Shown in pieces: positions 12,060-22,700 of a stretch of DNA of 64,000 nt. This stretch comes from Diplolepis rosae (lineage: Eukaryota; Arthropoda; Insecta; Hymenoptera; Diplolepididae), in the NCBI GenBank assembly GCA_030998225.1, contig JAPYXD010000755.1, forward strand, positions 3,211,501 to 3,275,500, in the 5' to 3' direction. The stretch's first letter is position 1. The number at the start of each line of letters is the position of its first letter. A model generated the notes under the pieces. The model was not told the origin of the DNA, searched no databases, and was given only the letters and a program-made list of their open reading frames with translations. Position numbers and translations under genes: made by a program.

Positions 12060-12414
12060 TCTTTTTGTTGAAAATTCCCCATTTTTTCGGATTGCTTATG
12101 CAGAAGTAACAATCCCTTTCATTTTGTGGTTTTTTCCAGATTTCTGGTAAAATAAACTTCATGCTTGCATTGCTTTCACATTCTTCGCGTTTGTACAACA
12201 TTAAATTGCAAGCAGAGCATATTATATGAAGAGCCCAGCTTTCATCTCGTTCTGGAAACTTAATGTTGAAGTATTTTGCATACATGTCCTGACTGTTCCC
12301 AATAATGTTCTTCCGATATTTTGGGATTTCACATTTCCTACAAATTTAACAAAATTGATTCTGATTATTTTCACCACTATGCGTATTTTTCAAGTTTCTT
12401 TTTTTGGAAGCCAT
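12060..12414 (-). pseudogene. Cysteine-rich arthropod orphan family, N-terminal part
   Basis: Starts at ATG 12414 (MASKKRNLK) and reads through a CRKCEIP motif with one in-frame stop just before it. PERDESWALHIICSACNL, then LPEIWKKP and RDCYFCISN follow. The order (CxxC, ..DxSWAxHxxCxxC.., LPxxWxxP, CYFC) is that of a protein family repeated many times in several insect genomes, of unknown function and probably carried by a mobile element. After CYFC the frame becomes AT-rich noise. Not a host gene as it stands. Confidence 0.5.
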
Positions 12415-12419
12415 GTTTA

Positions 12420-13860
12420 TTTCAATCCCCGTACTTTAAGGATCATGGTTCGATTGCAAACGAGTCCACTGTCCTGGGGGTGATAACCCTCATAACTCCC
12501 CAGGGCTAAGTATGACGGCTTTCCGGCTTTGATGAGAATAATGTCAACTCATTGCCAGACACACTACAGCTTCGTTCTCACACCCTAACGTCCCCCTGCA
12601 GGGCAGCGCGCCTTCACTGGCTTTGTTACTGACTGGACTGGAAAATGAATCATTCTACACATCTCTTTTCAGAGCAGTTATCATAATTTCCAGTACCCAG
12701 CGCAGTAGCAGGTAATGACACTGAATATTGAAATGAATTTAATGGATGCAAATGAATAAACACTCCAGCCTGAATTAGAGTTTAGATTAGATTATATAAA
12801 AAAAAATGCATGGAGAATGTGAAATCGAATAGACATCAGAAGAAAGAGCACTCTTAGAAATAGATTTGAACGATTTTCTATCATTCCTATCTCTGGAGGA
12901 ACTTTCTCAAATGGAATCATAAACGATTTTTGCTGCATTCAGTTGATGGAAGGCTCATTTGAGTATGGTTGATATAAAACATTTTGGCATTTACTACGAC
13001 CGTCGCTTGCTTATCGTCTCCTTTCGTTTTTCCCCTTTTCTTTTGATTGAAAGCGTTTCAGGACAATCATTCTTTAAGTTCCTTCGCTTTTAAATAAGTT
13101 GCAAATTATTTAAGAGCGTGGAAATTAAAGATTGATATCCAACAATACCTAGGCTTGTATTTTTCATTTCAAGTTCATTAATTTTACAAAAAATTAAATT
13201 TTATTATTTTTATTTTTTAAACTAAAATGTATCTGCTTTCGCCTTGGGATTCCTTTGATAAATTCATTAACATATATCATAGTTCACTTTTATATATTTT
13301 ACTTAATTTAACATATATATATTTTACTTTATTGATTTTATTTGAATGGAAAATATTGTAAATGAAATTCGGAGAATTTCATCGAACCGGATTTAACCAG
13401 TAAATATTCCCCGCCTTGGGTTTCGAGCAACGAGCATTGGTCGTTGCTATGACGACGTTGACACGTCCGGCCAATCGGATGCCTCAACTCGAAACTCGAG
13501 GAGGAGGAAATCGAATGGATAGAAAATCGTCAACGGAGAGTCAGTCGATCCCTGATGAAGACCTTGTAAAGAGAAATCTACCACTTGTGTTGAGGATTAA
13601 ATTTTGAGTTGATTCTTAAACCCAGTTTTTCTTTTAACTTCCTTCCTACTACAAGCACGAGCGACGAGACCAGCGTTCCTGCGGATCCCGGACATCTTCA
13701 GCCTCTCATCAAGATCCTTCCTGATTCCTGAGCCTGATCCAGTGGCCGCCTCCAGGATTGTGCTGCTTCCGAGTAGTAGTGGTGTGTCGTGTCGCGTCAC
13801 GTAGTGCAGTGCGTAATTCAGTCGAACTCGTGATCCGTACTCAACGGGTGTCAAGAGGAT
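12420..13860. other. Intergenic DNA, no supported gene
   Basis: Composition rises in GC from about 13400. A Pro/Arg-rich open frame at 13416-13607 has no recognisable domain and probably belongs to the untranslated or LTR part of an unidentified element. Confidence 0.4.
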
Positions 13861-13870
13861 AGCGGGTAAG

Positions 13871-14056
13871 TCGACGGGTGTCGGACCTTTTAGAGCCATA
13901 ACCGTCGATTTGCGTTGCCCTCACGGTCGATTGGGCGTGGGCCCTGCTGGGCCACGACCATTGATCTAGCGCTCGTTCGCCGCGCTCCTTTCCCCAACGC
14001 GCTTCGAATTCGTGGCTAGTCGACGGTTGTCGGACTCTGCGAGGCCACAACCGTCG
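13871..14056 (+). repeat. Pair of direct repeats, each a hairpin
   Basis: Two units about 149 bp apart: 13871-13908 and 14020-14056. In each, CGACGG(G/T)TGTCGG pairs with CC(A)xAACCGTCG around a short spacer. The surrounding 13.4-14.1 kb is unusually GC-rich for this window. No coding domain is evident. Confidence 0.55.
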
Positions 14057-14754
14057 ATTCAGCGATTGGATCCCGCGCTACGCGCCAAGTTTTCCCGGTT
14101 TCCTCACGCGAGTATAACCCAATGAGCGCACCACTCGTCAACATCTCCGATCGCCGCTTTAAACGACCAAACTTATCTTAAAATAAATAGGAATCTCTCT
14201 TCCTTTTTTTTTTTGTTGCGACCAGCTTTGAATGTATATTTGGTTATAATGGGACAAAAACACATTCAAATATGGCGCAATAATAACCCAATTACGTTTT
14301 TTAAGGTTTCTTTTTTTATTTATTAGCTTTAAGTTATAGTTTTCAAGCTCCTAGATATGGGCTCGTCAATTTATGATTGACGACCCTATATAGCACTCGT
14401 ATACACCCATGCACACGTATGTGCGTATACACGCATGTGGAGACCCTAGCTTATGTACCTCAATCCAATTGGTGCACATAATTGAGGGTTATGATAAGGT
14501 ATTTTCAGGTTGGGAGGTGAACTTCATCAATCTAGTCACAGGCCCACCCGAATTCGGTTACTGTAGGGATAAAGTTTTAGTAGGGTAACATGCTGTCTGA
14601 GGAGCACTCATGCCGGTCCATATTATGGAATCTTTCGTGGTAGTGGTTTGAGTAACCATGCTTTGCCTAGTTGTATGTTTGTTAGGTGGCCATCATTATG
14701 GGATCGCCATGAGCCCTTGCCTCTTTTTATTTTCTAGCATGTCGTAATTGCATA

Positions 14755-15892
14755 GGGCAAAATTCGTCAAGTGTACCCGCCTAAAAACTTTTTGTCTCCG
14801 ATTTCCTTGAAAGTCCGCGAAATTATTGTCCTAGTGAACATCTTTTAATTCCCATAAGAGAACGTCTCTAGTACTTTAAAAATAAATATAAATTCATCAA
14901 TTTGTTCCACTACGAAATGGATTTTGGTATTCCAGCCGAGTGGCATTTCCATGTAACGGCGCACGGAAAAGGCCCTTGTGATGGTATTGGGGGAAATTTA
15001 AAAAGACTCACAGCGCGGTCTAGCCTACAAGCGTCATCTTAAGATCCGATTTTGACTGTTGATGCCTTGTATCAATGGGCAAAGAAAAATTTAGTTGAAA
15101 ATTTAGTATTCTTTAGTCCCAAAGAAAATCACGTTATCACAGATCAAGAATTTAAGAGTAGATTTGCATCAGCAAACACAGTGCCTGGTACACTAAAATA
15201 TCACTCTTTCGTTCCCTCTGCTGAATTAACTCTCATGTTGAGACAATATTCGTCATCATTAGAGTGTGATGTTTTCCCGGAAAGAACTGTGAGGCAAAGA
15301 AGAAAGAGAAGGGCACATACACTGTAATAAGCAAATTATTTGACTCAATTTTCGACGTGCAAGGCGAGGGGACTCACAGTAAAAAACCACCCCGAATTAC
15401 AAATTAATTTCTATTTATAATTTCGTACCAGCTAAAAATAACAGTTTTACGAACAAATTACTCAAATTAGAATTAAATAAGTTCCCAATGGACGGTACGT
15501 CGTGATCGTGGCGCCTAGCTGCACTGGGACGCAGAAACCGCACGCAAGAAGTGTTATATATCTCCACCAATTTCTTTCGCCCCACTTTCGACCATGGCTT
15601 ATTTTAAAGGGAAAAAGTCCAGCTTTTTTTAAAACATAAGTTTGGAAAGAAAATTAACGGCCGCACTTGGAGATAAACTCAAAAATATGTTTAGAATTAA
15701 AAAATGAGATTCAAATAATTTGTTTTATCTAAAACCATTGCTTTCACCATAAAGCTGATGAAAAAACGTTTCCAAGACCTCCATAAAAAATTAATTTGGG
15801 TAACTTTTGTAGAAGTTATGGTTAATTCGCGGATTTTCAAGGAAATCGGAGACAAAAAGTTTTTAGGCGGGTACACTTGACAAATTTTGCCC
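14755..15892 (+). mobile_element. Sola-like DNA transposon, deletion copy with TIRs and TSD
   Basis: Terminal inverted repeats begin GGGCAAAATT(C/T)GTCAAG at 14755 and end at 15892; arms match for about 65 bp. They are flanked by CATA at 14751-14754 and 15893-15896, a 4-bp target duplication. Inside, the 3' part of a transposase is preserved, while its first two thirds are missing relative to the copy at 57.7-60.05 kb. The 4-bp duplication and a D-D-D-like protein fit the Sola superfamily as I know it; this family name is inference. Confidence 0.75.
14900..15327 (+). pseudogene. Sola-like transposase, C-terminal remnant
   Basis: From about 14905 the DNA matches 59440 onward: HYEMDFGIPAEW.F, then HGKGPCDGIGGN.KRL (third putative catalytic Asp) with a stop at about 15039-15041, then ALYQWAKKNLVENLVFFS and YHSFVPSAELTLMLRQ, ending at TAA 15325. 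Upstream domains and the first two catalytic positions are deleted. It differs from the other copy by scattered substitutions. Confidence 0.8.
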
Positions 15893-15910
15893 CATATACC
15901 TCACTAACAT

Positions 15911-15934
15911 TATATATATATATATATATATATG
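15911..15934. repeat. (TA)n microsatellite
   Basis: About twelve TA dinucleotides directly after the right target duplication of the Sola-like element. Confidence 0.9.
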
Positions 15935-15939
15935 TATAA

Positions 15940-17427
15940 TATGTACAATTCACACAATATGTGCAATTTTGTCGGCATTATCACTTGATTACGACAAAAA
16001 CACATCAGTGTTTGTTTCTTATTATTATTAAAACCGAACATCGTTAGAATTTTGACGATCTTAATGATGCTTTTGAGTATAGGCATCTTAGATTGCGACA
16101 AATGTACTGCATTTTCTGGAATTTTCTTGATATTATAAAACTGTAACACAGTTTTTATAAAGTTTTATCGTAAAATTATAATTTTGCAGAAAAATTTATT
16201 TTTCTATGTCACTGCATGAAACTTCAGTTGCCCAGAATGTCAAATTATATTGTTTTGATTGAAAATTAAGGATCAGTTTCTTCAATGCACTAAAATTTCT
16301 AGGTTAAGTCGGCTAGCACGAGTTCATTTACTGGCCGTATCGGGCAATTGAAAATTCGTGGTTGAGTTTGCGTTACCCGATTTCACCAATAACGGCTCTA
16401 TTAATTGCCATGTTCGTTAATATTTTTCTTAAACAAAAGTTGGCTTTATCCTATTAAATAGTTAATCAATTAGTTAATCGAAATAATCAATTCCGATTGA
16501 TTCACATAATTAAAGGTTTATAGGTAACTGAGTAATGCATTTTTTTTTACTCTTCATGATTATCATTCAATTATTATTAACGGAATCTCCAGAATTAGAT
16601 TGTCCGTTTAAAATTTTATGTACGGATAACATACCGAATGTGGAGTTCGCTGTTCTGCATACCTATGTGTATGATTTGTGCCCCCGTGGTAGTTGTATAT
16701 CCAGCAATGCTTGTATATTAGGTGGCCATTGTTGCGGGGCCGCCATGAAGTTTTTTAATGACCACAGCCATATTGTCGGTGCATATATTGGCGTAAGACC
16801 CGCTGCAATATGAATTTTTGGCAAGTCTAATAATGAACTTGTATTAAGAATTGATATGGATGCAGGAGAACTGCTTAGCGTGTGTGATTTATTCCAGGCG
16901 GTCGCGGATATTCTTATCGCTGGGCGTTTCGAGTTACGCTCTGGCCATGTTGTCGGGAGTCTCGACTGCTGGTGATACGCTGCGTTCTGTAAGGTGTCAC
17001 ATTGCACTTCTTTATATGATTGGATTATAATTCATTATGGTTTCTTTTCGTAGGCGTGATTAATTTCTTTCTTAAATGGGAGTGGTTTATTAGCTTGCTA
17101 AAGCTAGACTCCTCGTACTTTCTGTGATCCTTCTTCTTTTTCCTCTGTTGTTTCAATTGTTAGTTTATTATAGCTGCCATTATATATTGTGATTAATTAT
17201 TGTATATTCCTGGTCGTATCCGTAATGATGTATACTAATTAAGGGTGATTTTTGGCAAAAATTTTGTCTACTTGGGTACTTGTCCTCCCTCTACAAAAGT
17301 GTCGTTGTCCTCAACGACTTGCATTTGTTTATGCAATTCTAACATTTGTTGTTGGAATTGTTAATACTCTTCGTTGGGGGTGAATTTCTTCTGTGTTTGC
17401 TTGGTTCTCTACCGAAAGGGATTGCAG
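15940..17427. other. Unassigned; probably 3' end of the Gypsy element in part
   Basis: The minus-strand env frame ends at 17428, so the 3' LTR of the Gypsy element should lie here. A purine-rich minus-strand tract, AGAGGGAGGAC (about 17284-17294), could be a polypurine tract. I could not find a matching 5' LTR beyond 34.7 kb, so boundaries stay open. A stretch near 16690-16750 resembles 14640-14720 (shared TTAGGTGGCCAT and CGCCATGA), suggesting repeat-derived sequence. Confidence 0.35.
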
Positions 17428-18356
17428 TTATACTTCATCTTGGTTTTCTTTTATGTTTAAATTTTTATTATTACAGGTTTTACAGTTTTTGCGGATTGTT
17501 CCTTGTGTGAGGTATATTATTGTTGTTATTATTAATAAGGGTAGGATACTGGACCCTCCTAGCCAATATTTTTCGGCTAATTTATTTTTATGATGATTAT
17601 TTTCCATGTCGAGAAGTTGTTCTTCTATGGTAGAGAGTAATTCTTCCGTATGCAGATTTACTAATTTTTCATCTTTTTCAGTTTCCCATAAAAATGATTT
17701 TATGCTAGGAATATGCATAGTTTCATAAATTATTGGGGAAATTTCTGATATATTTGATGAAAATCCTGGGTTGTAGATAAATTCTTCTGAGTTTACATTT
17801 ATTTGGGTTCCAATCAAATTTGTGTGTTACGTTCTGGCAATACACCCTGCACTTAATCTTAATATTCCTGAATTTGTAATATGTCCTTTTTCTGTTTTTC
17901 CCTTGTTACATGTGATGCTGATTGCCTCTGGATTTTTAGTTGAAAACATCCATGCGTTTAAGGATGGAATATGCTTCCAAAAATCTAAATTTTTTGTGTT
18001 TATTTTTACATCACATTGCTGTAAAATATTCATTGAAGGGCGTGTAAGCATTAGACATTCGCAGGACGTAGTTATGACTGTCTCGTGTATTGGTTGGGTG
18101 CTTTCGCAAATTGTGTGATAGATTGTTTTCTGGCAGGTGTCATAGTAATCTTTATCTGCCGAAAAAAATTTTCTTTCGTCTTCTGTCAGAGCAATGTATT
18201 GTTTTTTGGGTAAAATGTAGACAGCTCTTGTATGATTTTCTGAAATGTTCTGGAACACAGGAAATGGGTAAATTTTATATAATTGTAGTGCTTTTCTATC
18301 TAGCAATGGAATGTCTACTGATATTAGTAATTTTCCAGATTTAATTTTGAGGTCCG
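17428..18356 (-). pseudogene. Errantivirus-like envelope gene, C-terminal part
   Basis: Continuation of the env gene whose N-terminal half is at 25891-26495, separated by the BEL/Pao insertion. It reads as an extracellular Cys-rich region with KIYPFPVF and several spaced cysteines, then an in-frame TAA at 17827-17829, and further down a membrane segment (SSILPLLIITTIIYLTQ, about residues 90-106 of the last open part). A short Lys/Asn-rich tail follows, ending at 17428. This matches the fusion-protein type env of insect errantiviruses and baculovirus F. The stop and the 7.5-kb insert make it non-functional. Confidence 0.7.
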
Positions 18357-18995
18357 TGTTACGTCGTAACAATTTATTATTTATTAATATTGTATGTAGT
18401 TTTAAATTTACTCTCGTCAAATGTCTCCATAAACTAACTAGAGAGTTTCTTTCCATATTTATATTACTTTCTCAGCCTTTCAAACATCTATCGGTCATTT
18501 GCGCATTTGTTTCAGCTCAGGATACTTTAAGAAGTTTTACTATGTCTCAGCTTAAAATACTTTAGGACGTTTTATTATACCTTGTTTATCCTCCAAAAAG
18601 ATCCATCCTCACGTCCTGACCTAGCCTAAGTCACCGTATACTTTATTGCCTATCCGTAATATAATTTTCAGGAAAATCCGCTAGTTATGACGTCAGAAGG
18701 AAGGAGTATCTGACACCTCCTCCTAGAAATTGTATCCAATTAGGGTTAGCTTGCTACCCTCTCCACACCCTTTGTAACCTCCCGCGTCACCAACAAAGTT
18801 TTCATTTTAGTTTTTCCATTAGTTAAGGAATCAGAATAATTTGTGCCTTCAGAAAAGGAACACTCGACTTCGTCTCGAGCCTATGTTCCATCAAACTTGC
18901 CGTCGTTATAAGTTTCCTTTTAATAACCTGGTTCGGTTAAATAAACAGTTTTAATAATTTACCAGCAACAATTCACTGTTTTCCCACACAAAACA
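18357..18995 (+). repeat. 5' LTR of BEL/Pao element
   Basis: TG..CA-type ends. Contains TTATGACGTCAG near 18684 (a palindromic TGACGTCA, CRE/ATF-like) and, near 18940, AATAAACAG, a likely polyadenylation signal. Upstream flank GTCCG is the target duplication. Confidence 0.95.
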
Positions 18996-19014
18996 TTGGT
19001 CCTTCGAGCCGGAT
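18996..19014 (+). promoter_or_regulatory. Putative primer-binding site
   Basis: TTGGTCCTTCGAGCCGGAT directly follows the LTR. TGG matches the complement of a tRNA CCA end, as expected for reverse transcription priming. A near repeat (TTGATCCTTCGAGCCGGAT) occurs at about 19161. The tRNA was not identified. Confidence 0.7.
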
Positions 19015-19721
19015 ATGAACCAGCGACCAGTTCCCGTACACCATAAAGAGTTGCTTGCGAGCCCGCGTGTTTTAACTTTATGTGTTCTTCACGAATGATT
19101 AAGGTGGTTACTTGATGATTGCGCGGTAAAACGATTGGATGCTTTTGAGAGGTTGGTATATTGATCCTTCGAGCCGGATTGTTTTATCTCGATAAAACAA
19201 TACTTCCGCCGAGCATCACATCAGTGCAGTGCAATCATATATATAAAAATAATCGTGCATCCATCGTTATATACCTCAACAATAAACTATTTAAGAACAA
19301 TTCAAGAGTGTTAACGAGTGCGCGGAGCCGTGTGAAAACGCTTTGACGGAATACAAACTAGTGCCAGTATAAAAAGGAAACTGGACGAGCAATCCAAGGA
19401 CACAGACAATTTTTCTTGGTCCAGGCAACAACATCTTGGAGCAACTACAAATCTCTACAATCAATCCATGATCCAGACTCACCGTGAGAAACAATCCAAA
19501 TTTCAACACTTCAGCGATAGAGTCGAAAGGACGCATCACACGAGGGGTGGAATTTCCAATCGCCAGTATCCAGCGCTTCAGCAGAAAACGTCGCAGTTCA
19601 ACGTCCATCAAGGTAAGCGGAGTTTCTGAGTCACCATCCTATAATTACTTATCCTCACGTATTTCCTATAATTATTTATCCTTTCGTATTCGTCACAATT
19701 TCAATAACATAAACAATCAAA

Positions 19722-22700
19722 ATGTCGAACAACGACGCTAGAATCGCAGAATTAAAACATCTACGCGGAACAATTAAACGTAAACTCACTAACTTTGAAA
19801 AAGCATTAAACGATTTCGAGTCCAACCCAAATGCCGATTATGAAATTCTAGATATAGAGGGCAGATTAGCAAAACACGAGCCCTTATGGAACCAGTTCGA
19901 TGAAATGCAAAATGAATTAGAGTCGTTGGCCGAAGATGAAAATGCACTAAACGTTCACGAAATTGAAAGACAATCCTTTGAGACCAGGTTTTTCACTCTT
20001 AACGGGAAAGCAAAATCATTAATTAAAAAACAAACGCTCGCGATACAAAGATCAAGAGAAAGTCAATCAAGTAACGAATCAAATCTAGAAAGTACCAACG
20101 TTATAGAAAGATTCGAAAATGCAAACTCGGTTGATTTAACAAATAGAAACAATCCCGATAACGCAATTTCCAGTAATTTACAGAACATAAGCTTTTCAGG
20201 TCAGGCAGGTCACTTTTTATTAGATCCTAACCTTCCTAAACTCGGACTGCCATCCTTCTCAGGAACCTTCGACACGTGGTTAGGATTTCGGGACGCCTTC
20301 AACTCCATGGTACATACCAATGCGCAAGTGCCACCCGTATTCAAATTCCATTACCTACAATCATGTGCCACAGGTGACGCAGCCAAGGTAATAGAATCAT
20401 TAGAATCATCAAGCGAGAATTACGAAATTGCATGGAAGTTATTAACCAATCGCTATGATAATCGCAAATTTATCACACAAAGTCACGTAAGGGCTTTATT
20501 TAACATTCCAGTCGTTTCAAAAGAATTCTCTGTTCGCGCCTTATTAGACAAATTGCAGAAGCATGTCAGAGCACTGCGCGCGCTTAAGCAACCAGTTGAT
20601 CAGTGGGACTTAGTTCTCATTCACATCATCAGCGATAAGCTTCCGGTTAACCTTCGCGATAAATGGGAAGATGCCGCTGGAACTTCCAAAATACCTACGA
20701 TACAAGACCTAACAGCATTTTTAGAGCGCCGATCGCAAATTGAAATTACTCGGTCCTCTCAAACACAAAATAACACGAACAAAAGTCAAAAATTCAATGA
20801 TAAATCCGCGTCAGGTCACGGCTCACACCCACCACGCGCTTTCGCGGCTACAATTCCCGCTCAGTCCCAAAACACACAAGCCCAACGAACATGTCCTGTC
20901 TGTAAAGAGGAACACTCAATTTACACTTGTAATAAATTTCTAGCATTGAGTCCTCAAGAACGTCTCATTGAAATAAGAAATCTTTCGCTATGCACAAACT
21001 GCCTGCGTGGCAACCACCGTCCCGCCGAGTGTCGTTTAAACGGATGCCGTCAATGTCATAAGAGACACAATTCTTTATTGCATTTCGACCAACAAAATAA
21101 GGAAGTCCCAGCTCAGTCAGCTCCCGAGCCAAAGACTCCTTTAAGGCAATACCACTTCAAAGTCTCGTCGGAAGTGTACTTAGCTACCGCAATCGTGGAT
21201 GTCATCGATAATCAAGGCAATTATAAACCCTGTCGTATCATGCTAGACGGGGGAGCCCAATCTTGCGCCATCACAAGTCAATGCGTGTCGCGACTCGGTC
21301 TGCGATAAACCTCGTTCGAGGTTCCACTTTTGTCATTAGATCACATGCAAACTAAAATCAAATTCGCGACATCAGCCACTTTTAAATCCAGATTTGACAA
21401 GAAAAAACGCAAACTCGATCTCTTAGTAGTAAATGAAATTTCAGATGCAATGCCCAGCATGCCTCTTGATAGAAAGAACTTTGAAATTCCTTCAAATATC
21501 TTCTTAGCTGACCCCAATTTCCATGAGCCAGCTCCTATCGATATCATCATCGGTGCCGAATTCGCATATTCCTTCTTGCCCACAGGTCAATTACAAATAA
21601 AGGGACACTCTGCCGTCCTACAGAAAACAATTTTAGGCTGGATTATCGCAGGTAGGGTTTACAATCAAAATCGCGAAATTAATAATTCAACAAAAATACA
21701 CTGTCTCTTCAATCCAAATGAAAAACTACCCATTCTATGGGAATTAGACCCAGTTCGTACTACTTCCACACACTCAAAGGAAGAGCAAGCGTGCGAAGAA
21801 CATTTTGCAAATCACGTTCGGCGCGATGACAGCGGCAGGTACATTGTAAAACTGGCACTTAACAAAAAAATAGAGCAACTAGGAGACACACGCAACGTAG
21901 CCTTTCAGCGATTCTACGCAATCGAAAGAAAATTGCAAAAAAATCCTTCCCTTAAAACTCAGTACTCGGATTGCATTAACAGCTATCTTAAGGAAGGTCA
22001 CATGTCATTATCAACCAAGGATTCTTTAGATAAGGGCTATTATCTCCCTCATCACGCGGTCGTGAAAGAGACTAGCATCACCACCAAAACTCGCGTTGTT
22101 TTTGACGCTTCCGCAAAATCGTCCTCAGGCATTTCCCTCAACGAGTGCCTAATGGTCGGTCCGACCATTCAAGAGGATCTTTTTTCTATTTTTTCTAGAT
22201 TTAGATCTTTTTTGTTCGCACTCACGGCCGACATCGAACAAATGGATCGCCAAATTAAAGTATATCCCGAAGATAAAGTATATCAAAAGATCATTTGGCG
22301 TGAAACCCCCAATGAATCTCTCAAAATTTATGAATTAAATAGAGTCACATTCGGAACGGCTTCCGCTCCTTATCTCGCGACTAGGACTCTGCATCAATTA
22401 GCAGATGACGAGCGCGATTCGCATCCTTTAGCCTCAGCAGCACTTAAGCGTGACTTCTACGTTGACGACCTGCTAACAGGAGCGCAATCCTTGCAAGACG
22501 CCATCAAACTTCGTGATGAGCTAATTAACTTGTTACGCAAGGGGGGGTTTAATCTTCGAAAGTAGGGATCCAATGATCCGCGGTTAACAAAACATCTTTC
22601 CAGTGACTCCCGAAATGAGCACATGACGATTGACCCAACAAGAACTATCAAAACTTTAGGGCTTTCCTGGGACCCTCAATCAGATTCTATTGTCTACACG

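Noticed and set aside
15910..16149. 79-codon minus-strand open frame
   Set aside because: Starts in the (TA)n microsatellite and has no domain.
16663..17007. 114-codon minus-strand open frame
   Set aside because: No recognised domain; likely LTR or untranslated sequence of a retroelement.
16440..17400. 3' LTR of the Gypsy element with matching 5' LTR at 34.8-36.5 kb
   Set aside because: Compared by eye; no long match found, so LTR boundaries are not claimed.
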